A stretch of 7,002 nucleotides of DNA from Piscirickettsiaceae bacterium. GTDB taxonomy: Bacteria > Pseudomonadota > Gammaproteobacteria > Nitrosococcales > Methylophagaceae. The notes beneath the pieces were generated by a model, which saw only the letters and a list, made by a program, of their open reading frames with translations, was not told the origin of the DNA and did no database searches. Within the stretch, counting starts at the first letter, position 1. Every line of letters starts with the position of its first letter. A program made the translations under genes and the position numbers. Shown in pieces: positions 1 to 5,133 of the stretch. The stretch lies in NCBI GenBank assembly GCA_018646825.1, contig JABGUA010000188.1, positions 1 through 7,002 on the forward strand. The letters are read 5' to 3'.

Positions 1-1170
1 GCCACGCATAATATTAACTGAGAATCGGATCATCTCAAAAGCTGGGATATTTTTATCGCCATAAGACTTATGCGGAACCCGGCTATAAGGTAAATCAAAC
101 ACCCCATCCATTTCAGGCGTCGTCAGCGGTATCGGTGGCGGGTTTAACCACACATCGCGCTCACCGTGCTGTTGCACTAAGGCCAGAGCATTACCTGGGT
201 TCGTTTCTAAATGCAAAATACGAGAAGTATGGGCATACAATACCGAATCACTTTTGACCTCGTTATAGGGCGGTAACCGAACCACCGTATGTGATTTATC
301 CTTCATTTCAGCGCGCTTGAAATGAATTTGGATAACTTGTGCCCCATCGTCCCTTTTTTCTGGCTGAGAACCGGGTTCTGCTTGTTTTGAATCTTCACAG
401 CTGGCTGCTGTTTTCATTTCATAAGGATCTATCGGTGGGTTTAATGTGCCCGGAGTATCGACACTCGTTGAATCTTTTTCCCACCACCCTTCACGCTGAC
501 CATGCTTTTTCACAAAAGCGGTACCACGAATATCGGTTAAATCCTTAACTGATTCTTTCCCTGCAAGCCGATGAGCAATTTCAACCACTTGGCGTTCACC
601 ATTACCATAGACTAATAAATCAGCTTTTGAATCCATAATGACACTGCGACGGACCTTTTCAGACCAATAATCATAATGGGCAATACGACGCAAACTCGCC
701 TCAATACCACCAATGATTATTGGAACACCTTTATACGCTTCCCTACAACGTTGGCTGTAAGGCACTACGCATCGATCGGGACGTTTACCACCTTCCCCAT
801 CAGCAGTATAGGCATCATTGCTGCGAATACGACGGTCAGAGGTATAACGATTGACCATTGAGTCCATATTACCGCCGGTGACGCCAAAAAATAAATTTGG
901 CTGCCCCAACTGTTTAAAGTCTTGGGTGTCGGTCCAGTCAGGTTGAGAAATAATACCGACTCTGAAACCTTGGGATTCTAATAGCCGACCAATCAACGCC
1001 ATACCAAAACTGGGATGATCGATATAAGCATCACCGGTAACTAAGATAATGTCACAACTATCCCAGCCTAAGTCATTCATTTCCGCACGTGACATGGGTA
1101 ACTGTGGCGCCACCCCAAAACGGTGTGCCCAAAAATGGCGATAGGAAAAAAGGTCAGGTGCAGCGTGCAT
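1..1170 (-). CDS. ygiQ: YgiQ family radical SAM protein, N-terminal 390 residues (cut by window edge)
   Basis: Translating the minus strand from the ATG at 1170 gives 390 uninterrupted codons that leave the window at base 1. The protein closely follows E. coli YgiQ as I remember it: GWDSCDIILVTGDAYIDHPS (about 35-54), PNLFFGVTGGNMDSM (91-105), GGIEASLRRIAHYDYWS (154-170), DSKADLLVYGNGER (180-193), LYAHTSRILHLETNPG (311-326) and EMIRFSVNIMRG (379-390). These lie in the family-specific N-terminal domain. The radical SAM CxxxCxxC motif, which in E. coli YgiQ follows MRG directly, falls just outside the window, as does the C-terminal domain. The family is cytosolic, should bind a [4Fe-4S] cluster and S-adenosylmethionine, and has no settled reaction. 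Residues about 255-290 form a variable charged stretch. The only SD-like sequence is a GAG five bases before the ATG. It follows the L,D-transpeptidase gene by 82 bp and may have its own promoter. Confidence 0.95.
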   Translation of the reverse strand, partial: MHAAPDLFSYRHFWAHRFGVAPQLPMSRAEMNDLGWDSCDIILVTGDAYIDHPSFGMALIGRLLESQGFRVGIISQPDWTDTQDFKQLGQPNLFFGVTGGNMDSMVNRYTSDRRIRSNDAYTADGEGGKRPDRCVVPYSQRCREAYKGVPIIIGGIEASLRRIAHYDYWSEKVRRSVIMDSKADLLVYGNGERQVVEIAHRLAGKESVKDLTDIRGTAFVKKHGQREGWWEKDSTSVDTPGTLNPPIDPYEMKTAASCEDSKQAEPGSQPEKRDDGAQVIQIHFKRAEMKDKSHTVVRLPPYNEVKSDSVLYAHTSRILHLETNPGNALALVQQHGERDVWLNPPPIPLTTPEMDGVFDLPYSRVPHKSYGDKNIPAFEMIRFSVNIMRG

Positions 1171-1173
1171 AAT

Positions 1174-1206
1174 GGCTCAATATAATAATGATTATCGTGA
1201 TGAGCC
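1174..1206 (-). promoter_or_regulatory. Dyad in the ygiQ leader covering its SD-like sequence
   Basis: On the minus strand GGCTCA (1206-1201) is the exact reverse complement of TGAGCC (1179-1174). The 21 bases between them contain ATAAT and ATTAT arms that can pair as an inner stem around CATT. The transcript could therefore fold into a two-part hairpin ending four bases before the ygiQ ATG. The GAG inside TGAGCC is the only Shine-Dalgarno-like sequence for ygiQ and would be paired. No T tract follows, so this does not look like an intrinsic terminator. The pairing is seen in the sequence; control of translation is inference. Confidence 0.35.
1183..1197. promoter_or_regulatory. Fur-box-like palindrome upstream of ygiQ
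   Basis: The plus-strand 15-mer TAATAATGATTATCG matches the 7-1-7 Fur core TGATAATnATTATCA at 12 of 14 defined positions, with mismatches at positions 2 and 15. It lies between the candidate -10 (1212-1217) and the ygiQ ATG, a position where repressor binding could block transcription. AT-rich intergenic DNA produces such matches by chance, so this is a candidate only. Confidence 0.35.
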
Positions 1207-1211
1207 GCTAT

Positions 1212-1220
1212 TCTATAACA
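1212..1220 (-). promoter_or_regulatory. Candidate extended -10 promoter for ygiQ
   Basis: On the minus strand TG-T-TATAGA forms an extended -10 element (TG at 1220-1219, hexamer 1217-1212). No convincing -35 is seen at 16-18 bp. A start near 1205 would place the Fur-like palindrome just downstream of +1. ygiQ could instead be read through from the upstream cluster, since no terminator is visible in the 82-bp gap. Confidence 0.25.
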
Positions 1221-1252
1221 AACCCTAAATCAAACGAATAAAGAACCTGAAC

Positions 1253-1816
1253 TTAATCAACGATATGAATTTCTGTGCCGACAGAAACATATTGACTCAA
1301 CTCTTCCACCTCGGCATTTCGTAAGGCGATGCAACCTTCTGTCCAGTCAATATTTTGATGAATTTTCAATTTCTCTTGATTTTCGAGACCTATTCCATGA
1401 ATTCCAATTGCACCACCCAAAGGTAAGTTTTGCGGTGGTTGGCGGCCAAAAATATGGGCATCCAAAACAGAACGATACTCGGATAAGGTAATTTCTTTTT
1501 CTATCAAGGCTCTTTTCGCATCTTGCGTACTGGGGTAATTTAACTGCATAAATAAATGAAACCGGTCACTATCACGAACCTGCATAATTTTATATTTACC
1601 CATTGGGGTCCTGCCATCACCTTCACGAAGTTTGCCATAACGTCCACCGCTACCCAAGGCGACCTTATAACTTTTTAAAATGAAAGTCCCTTTTTTAACA
1701 TATAAGGTATGCGTAGACCGCGATAACAACAGAGAAATCTCATCTGTTGTTGCCGACACATGGACAGATGCCAAACCGAATACAGCTAGCAGAAAAACAG
1801 ACCAAAATCTTTTCAT
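1253..1816 (-). CDS. Exported L,D-transpeptidase (YkuD) family protein
   Basis: This 187-residue protein begins with a typical Sec signal peptide: MKR, a hydrophobic core, and a likely cleavage after V-S-A at residue 22. The mature part is a YkuD-type domain. GDGRTPMGKYKI (about 66-77) is the family's substrate-loop signature, IHG (about 139-141) supplies the conserved His, and TEGCIALRN (159-167) carries the presumed catalytic Cys162. Such enzymes act in the periplasm on peptidoglycan stem peptides: they form 3-3 crosslinks, attach lipoprotein, or in the YafK/DpaA branch release it. The TEGC motif rather than the common S/T-HGC suggests the YafK-like branch (COG3034), but the specific reaction is not decided. 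A GTG at 1822 gives two extra residues. I prefer the ATG at 1816 because AGGTGAG (1832-1826) is 9 bases from it but only 3 from the GTG. The upstream gene ends 19 bp before this start. Confidence 0.88.
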   Translation of the reverse strand: MKRFWSVFLLAVFGLASVHVSATTDEISLLLSRSTHTLYVKKGTFILKSYKVALGSGGRYGKLREGDGRTPMGKYKIMQVRDSDRFHLFMQLNYPSTQDAKRALIEKEITLSEYRSVLDAHIFGRQPPQNLPLGGAIGIHGIGLENQEKLKIHQNIDWTEGCIALRNAEVEELSQYVSVGTEIHIVD

Positions 1817-1835
1817 CAACACAAACTCACCTAAA

Positions 1836-2639
1836 CTACAAAAACAACTTACCCAATATCGGTCGATTACGCCGTGTTAATTCATATAATGACTTTGGCA
1901 AATTAATTTGAAACAAAGCTTCTAAATCATCGACTGATTTTTTTAACCGTTTCAAATTTGATTGCGTTATCAAACGCCTCGTCGCCAAACAAATCACATT
2001 ACCCTTATCTTCAACTGGTAAAACTAAACTCCGGCCTTCAAAACTCTCATTAATCCGAGCCATTGATTGCTTAAACATGGGTCGGTTTGTTCCCCACAAA
2101 TTAATGCTCATTACTCCGTCCGGCGTTAATAAACCCGCACAGGCATCAAAAAAAGCTTGAATACCAACACTGGCCGCCATACCCATATGATCATAGGCAT
2201 CAACTAATAACATATCGTAACCAATTTCATCCTTATAAAACTGTTCTTGTACAAATAAATAGCCATCGCCAACATGAATTTTTAGTCGGTCGTCATATTC
2301 CGGCACTTGAAAATAGCCATGTGCAACTTTAACCACGTCATGTCGATACTCCACCACATCAATTTGGCATTCAGGAAAATAGTGTAATAAATATTTCACT
2401 AAAGAACCGCCACCTAACCCGACAACAAGAACACGTTTGGGATCTGAATTAATCAATAAAGCGGCCATCATTGCTTCGGTATAAGTCAGTTCTAAACTAT
2501 GTGGCACCTCCAGCGACATACAACTTTGGCGTGGAAATGTCCCAAAATGCAAAGAACGAATGTCGCCATCATCGACCACCTCTATCACACCATCATCAGA
2601 CTGAGATTGATGCACAAGCATGCCATCATACAAACGCAT
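1836..2639 (-). CDS. Spermidine-synthase-like SAM-fold protein
   Basis: This 267-residue protein has the Rossmann core shared by SpeE and class I methyltransferases. VLVVGLGGGSL (70-80) is the glycine-rich nucleotide loop, VVEYRHDV (95-102) ends beta 2 with an acidic residue, and GDGYLFV (124-130) and YDMLLVDAYDHMG (141-153) follow, then a LLTPDGVMSINLWG segment (170-183). LEVPHSLELTYTEAMM (43-58) resembles the SpeE entry region before the core. The two Asp of the SpeE active-site D-x-T-D-P motif may correspond to D147 and D150 here, but the GGGDG of true spermidine synthases is GLGGG, losing an Asp that contacts the aminopropyl donor. It is safest to call it spermidine-synthase-like, possibly an unidentified aminopropyl- or methyltransferase. 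It has no signal peptide, so it is cytosolic. The C-terminal 45 residues are basic. It starts 3 bp after the preceding reading frame ends, which implies co-transcription; the nearest SD-like AGGG is 13 bases upstream. Confidence 0.85.
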   Translation of the reverse strand: MRLYDGMLVHQSQSDDGVIEVVDDGDIRSLHFGTFPRQSCMSLEVPHSLELTYTEAMMAALLINSDPKRVLVVGLGGGSLVKYLLHYFPECQIDVVEYRHDVVKVAHGYFQVPEYDDRLKIHVGDGYLFVQEQFYKDEIGYDMLLVDAYDHMGMAASVGIQAFFDACAGLLTPDGVMSINLWGTNRPMFKQSMARINESFEGRSLVLPVEDKGNVICLATRRLITQSNLKRLKKSVDDLEALFQINLPKSLYELTRRNRPILGKLFL

Positions 2640-2642
2640 TTT

Positions 2643-3155
2643 TTATTGATAACCCTGCTGAACAAATGTTGCTTTCAACCACGAACGGACTGTCATCAGC
2701 AACATGGGTTCCAAACCATAAAACACATGGTTAGCACCTAAAATTCTACGCACGTCATAATTCGTCTTAGCCACTCTTTTCATGATTGCTCTGCGTTGAT
2801 TAACCGCTTTATCCACACCCAAAAGACCTAACTCACCATAGACTTCCAACACAGGTATTTCGAGTCCTTTAAAATCATCATCAACGTCGATTTCAGGCAG
2901 TCCTACTAAAATCAAACCCGCTACGGGAAAGGTTTGTGATTCTAATAATTCAATCGCCAATTCAGCACCCTTGCCGTGACCTAAAAAAATCACCTGATCA
3001 ATTCCTTTCGCTTGCAACATCGCCAACGCAGCTTCAATCCGCTCTAAATTAGGGACTGGAGGCAAATCAGTCTTCACTCCTTTGTCATCGCCACTGGTCT
3101 CTTCTGTCGCTTGCGCATCAGAATCTCCCTCATCCTGCTCTTCGCTGTCAGACAT
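2643..3155 (-). CDS. C-terminal part of the interrupted DUF3530 gene
   Basis: The open stretch after the internal TAA can begin at the ATG at 3155 and encodes 170 residues. Residues 1-26 are strongly acidic and probably disordered. From LERIEAALAML (37-47) it follows the DUF3530 C-terminal half. FLGHGKGAEL (57-66) is a nucleophile-elbow-like turn in which the usual Ser of GxSxG is Gly61. GLILVGLPEID (80-90), PVLEVYGE (101-108) and a final LLMTVRSWL helix complete it. There is no signal peptide, so if made by re-initiation it would stay in the cytosol without its N-terminal strands. A weak GGA lies directly before the ATG, at poor spacing. I regard it as a fragment of the gene starting at 3593, not an independent gene. 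Confidence 0.6.
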   Translation of the reverse strand: MSDSEEQDEGDSDAQATEETSGDDKGVKTDLPPVPNLERIEAALAMLQAKGIDQVIFLGHGKGAELAIELLESQTFPVAGLILVGLPEIDVDDDFKGLEIPVLEVYGELGLLGVDKAVNQRRAIMKRVAKTNYDVRRILGANHVFYGLEPMLLMTVRSWLKATFVQQGYQ

Positions 3156-3173
3156 TCCATCCGCCGAAGACTC

Positions 3174-3593
3174 TTATTTCTCTTCCAATGACGCAGACAA
3201 CATGACATTAGGCTCAAAGGGCAAATTAAATGACAACGTTAAAGTAGACCAGCCATGCTCAGCTAAACTATGCCGCAAAGGTGTAATTACACCATTACTT
3301 TCAAAAGCCTCACCTTGGTCATGAAAAAAAACAATCGCGCCGTGGCGCTCGCCTAGATTCTCTTCCATGTAGGCCGCATCAATATTTTGACCAGCCACCG
3401 ATAATGGTTGATAGCCCGTTACTGGACTAATCTGACGCATCATGCTCATTTTTAAGCCAGCTTCAGCGGAGATATCACCACTTTCAGCACCTTCTTCCGA
3501 CAGTGTCTCATCTCCCATATCAGGCATGTCCTCAGCGGCAAAAGCTGACCAAGTCACTAAACAATAAAGGAAAACAAAATAAAACTGTCTCAA
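3174..3593 (-). CDS. N-terminal part of the interrupted DUF3530 gene
   Basis: This stretch encodes 139 residues from a TTG at 3593. The TTG is preceded at 7 bases by a good purine-rich site, GAGAGAG (3607-3601), and is followed at once by a signal peptide (RQFYFVFLYCLVTWSAFA, cleavage likely after residue 19), which supports this start. Residues 20-45 are acidic and low-complexity. YQPLSVAGQNIDAAY, GAIVFFHDQGEAFESNG (85-101) and HGWSTLTLSFNLP (113-125) match the first strands of DUF3530 proteins. Translation stops at a TAA in an acidic linker, before the helix and nucleophile-elbow region of the domain. The product would be exported but incomplete. Confidence 0.65.
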   Translation of the reverse strand: MRQFYFVFLYCLVTWSAFAAEDMPDMGDETLSEEGAESGDISAEAGLKMSMMRQISPVTGYQPLSVAGQNIDAAYMEENLGERHGAIVFFHDQGEAFESNGVITPLRHSLAEHGWSTLTLSFNLPFEPNVMLSASLEEK

Positions 3594-3600
3594 AATACAA

Positions 3601-3607
3601 CTCTCTC
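3601..3607 (-). promoter_or_regulatory. Ribosome binding site fixing the TTG start at 3593
   Basis: GAGAGAG on the minus strand sits 7 bases upstream of TTG-AGA-CAG. No in-frame ATG is near, so this site decides the start of the DUF3530 gene. Confidence 0.5.
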
Positions 3608-3635
3608 AATCTAAAAAAAATTGAATACACTGGGC

Positions 3636-3662
3636 AGTATAGTCAGCTCTGCTATTTTACAA
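3636..3662 (-). promoter_or_regulatory. Candidate promoter for the minus-strand cluster
   Basis: A TATACT hexamer (3641-3636) matches the -10 consensus at 5 of 6 positions and lies 43 bases from the TTG start. The best -35 nearby is TTGTAA (3662-3657) at a short 15-bp spacing, so the call is weak. Confidence 0.25.
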
Positions 3663-3702
3663 AAGCTGAAAAAACCCACTAACTACGATAAAATGAACTG
3701 TT

Positions 3703-3733
3703 TTGACGCAAACCCTATTAATATAACTTTATA
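3703..3733 (+). promoter_or_regulatory. Candidate sigma70 promoter for rpe
   Basis: TTGACG (3703-3708) is a good -35 hexamer. Downstream are TATAAC (3722-3727, spacing 13) and TTTATA (3728-3733, spacing 19); neither is ideally spaced, so the true -10 is uncertain. The start codon of rpe follows at 3747 with AAGAG (3735-3739) as ribosome binding site 7 bases away. No other promoter is evident before trpG, so this could drive rpe-gph-trpE-trpG. Confidence 0.3.
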
Positions 3734-3746
3734 AAAGAGTATAACT

Positions 3747-4439
3747 ATGGCTGACTTTCAAATTGCTCCTTCTATCTTATCTGCTGACTTCGCACGTTTA
3801 GGCGAAGAAGTTGATAATGTCCTTGCTTCAGGTGCGGACATTGTTCATTTCGACGTCATGGATAACCACTATGTACCAAACCTCACAATTGGTCCCCTAG
3901 TCTGTGAAGCACTTCGCAAGCATGGTGTCACAGCTGAAATCGACGTACACCTTATGGTCAAACCTGTTGACCGCATTATCCCTGATTTTGCTCAAGCCGG
4001 CGCAAGCTTCATCACATTCCATCCTGAAGCATCTGACCATATTGATCGTAGCTTACAACTTGTAAAAGCTGAAGGCTGCAAAACAGGTCTCGTTTTCAAC
4101 CCAGCAACACCGCTGTCTTTAGCAGAACATGTTATGGATAAAGTAGACCGTATCTTACTGATGTCTGTTAACCCTGGCTTCGGCGGTCAATCTTTCATCC
4201 CTCATACTTTAGATAGGCTCCGTCAAGCACGCAAAATGATTGATGAAAGTGGCTACGATATCGATTTAGAAATCGATGGTGGTGTCAATGTGAAAAACAT
4301 CCGTGAAATTGCAGAAGCCGGTGCACGTACTTTTGTTGCTGGCTCAGCTGTATTTAATGCAGCACAAGCAAGTGACCCACATCATTACGAAACTATTATC
4401 GCCGCATTACGTGCAGAATTAGCACAAGCTAAAATTTAA
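3747..4439 (+). CDS. rpe: Ribulose-phosphate 3-epimerase
   Basis: The enzyme interconverts D-ribulose 5-phosphate and D-xylulose 5-phosphate in the pentose phosphate pathway, and in the Calvin or ribulose monophosphate cycles where present. It is a cytosolic metal-dependent TIM barrel. The 230-residue product has full family length. APSILSADFARLG (7-19) is the N-terminal signature, H34 and D36 in VHFDVMDNHYVPN (33-45) give a metal ligand and the catalytic Asp, H68 in VHLMV is a metal ligand, VNPGFGGQSF (141-150) is the phosphate-side loop, and D177 in EIDGGV is the second catalytic Asp. GSAVF (199-203) closes the phosphate site. It is first in the plus-strand cluster, 20 bp before gph, a common pairing in Gammaproteobacteria. 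The start is supported by AAGAG 7 bases upstream. Confidence 0.97.
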   Translation: MADFQIAPSILSADFARLGEEVDNVLASGADIVHFDVMDNHYVPNLTIGPLVCEALRKHGVTAEIDVHLMVKPVDRIIPDFAQAGASFITFHPEASDHIDRSLQLVKAEGCKTGLVFNPATPLSLAEHVMDKVDRILLMSVNPGFGGQSFIPHTLDRLRQARKMIDESGYDIDLEIDGGVNVKNIREIAEAGARTFVAGSAVFNAAQASDPHHYETIIAALRAELAQAKI

Positions 4440-4459
4440 AGGCGAGCACGTTTTAGATA

Positions 4460-5128
4460 ATGGCTTTAACTAAACCAAAAATGGTCCTTATTGACCTTGA
4501 TGGCACGCTAGTCGATAGCGTGCCTGATTTGACTTGGTGCATCGATCAAACGATGCAATCTTTATCTCTGCCGTTACGTGGCGAAGACAAAGTTCGCGAT
4601 TGGGTCGGTAATGGTGTTCCGCGTTTAATAGAGCGTGCCTTAGTTGATGATATAAATGGCATGCCATCCGATGAACTCTATCAAAAGGCGCATCCAATTT
4701 TCATGGATTATTACGCAAAAAACCCATGTACTTTCAGTCGACTTTATCCTTCAGTGAAAGGCGGCTTAAGCTGGTTAAAGAGCCAAGATATGCGTTTAGG
4801 TTGCGTGACCAATAAGGATGAACAGTTCACCTTACCTATTTTAGAAAAATTAGACATTTTGGGCGAATTTGAAATTATCATCAGTGGCGATACCTTACCA
4901 GTAAAAAAACCAGACCCTACACCATTACTTTATGGTGCACAGTTTTTTAATATCGCAGCTGAAGATGCCATGATGTTGGGTGATTCAATCAATGATGTGA
5001 AAGCAGCACGTGCTGCAGGCTTCTCGATTGTTTGCATGAGTTATGGATACAACCATGGCATCGATATACGTCTAGCAGAACCTGACAGTGTCATCGACAG
5101 CTTTGCTGAATTAGCCGGTTTGTTTTAA
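4460..5128 (+). CDS. gph: Phosphoglycolate phosphatase (HAD family)
   Basis: Gph hydrolyses 2-phosphoglycolate to glycolate, a repair step for DNA 3'-phosphoglycolate ends and for Rubisco oxygenation where that enzyme occurs. The 222-residue protein has all four HAD motifs: motif I DLDGTLVDS (12-20, nucleophile D12 and acid/base D14), motif II VTNK (116-119), motif III KKPDPTP (149-155), and motif IV MLGDSINDV (172-180, D175 and D179 for Mg2+). The residues between motif I and about 85 form the helical cap that sets substrate specificity. HAD sequences alone do not fix the substrate; the call rests on length, the GxPDPTP-type motif III and the position between rpe and trpE, where gph normally lies. 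An AGGCGAG (4440-4446) precedes the ATG at a long 13-base spacing. Confidence 0.92.
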   Translation: MALTKPKMVLIDLDGTLVDSVPDLTWCIDQTMQSLSLPLRGEDKVRDWVGNGVPRLIERALVDDINGMPSDELYQKAHPIFMDYYAKNPCTFSRLYPSVKGGLSWLKSQDMRLGCVTNKDEQFTLPILEKLDILGEFEIIISGDTLPVKKPDPTPLLYGAQFFNIAAEDAMMLGDSINDVKAARAAGFSIVCMSYGYNHGIDIRLAEPDSVIDSFAELAGLF

Positions 5129-5133
5129 AGTTT

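Larger units (their letters stand above)
2643..3593 (-). pseudogene. DUF3530-type alpha/beta-hydrolase-like gene interrupted by one in-frame TAA
   Basis: Two consecutive open stretches are in the same frame and separated by a single TAA at 3176-3174; reading through gives 316 positions. The junction reads SLEEK-stop-ESSADG-MSDSEE, so the reading is continuous apart from one codon that is one base from GAA, CAA or AAA. Together the halves give a recognisable exported DUF3530 protein: signal peptide, acidic low-complexity region, the first strands with FFHDQGEAFESNG, a second acidic linker containing the stop, then LERIEAALAML, FLGHGKGAEL, GLILVGLP and PVLEVYGE, as in a shortened alpha/beta-hydrolase fold. 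Neither half alone is a complete domain, and only the N-terminal half has a signal peptide. It is most simply a recent nonsense mutation or a sequence error. Coding quality on both sides of the stop looks intact. It heads the cluster that includes the SpeE-like and L,D-transpeptidase genes. Confidence 0.75.

Noticed and set aside
676..861. Plus-strand open frame of 61 codons
   Set aside because: It lies wholly antisense to the strongly conserved YgiQ reading frame and resembles no known protein.
1171..1252. Intrinsic terminator between the L,D-transpeptidase gene and ygiQ
   Set aside because: The dyad at 1174-1206 has a short 6-bp stem, no following T tract, and runs into the ygiQ start, so it does not fit a terminator.
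2471..2741. Two overlapping plus-strand open frames near the boundary of the SpeE-like and DUF3530 genes
   Set aside because: Both are antisense to well-supported coding regions, and their products are rich in His, Thr and Asn as expected of shadow frames.
3171..3176. The internal TAA of the DUF3530 gene as a selenocysteine or other programmed recoding site
   Set aside because: Selenocysteine uses TGA and pyrrolysine TAG. No recoding stem or slippery sequence is obvious next to this TAA, and the frame does not change, so a plain nonsense codon is simpler.
3082..3324. Plus-strand open frame of 80 codons opposite the interrupted DUF3530 gene
   Set aside because: It could look like a replacement gene across the stop codon, but its Ser-rich product mirrors the acidic linker codons on the other strand and has no domain signal.
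3729..3744. TTATA/TATAA dyad flanking the rpe ribosome binding site as a regulatory hairpin
   Set aside because: The arms are five A/T pairs only, expected by chance in AT-rich leader DNA and too weak to hold a stem.
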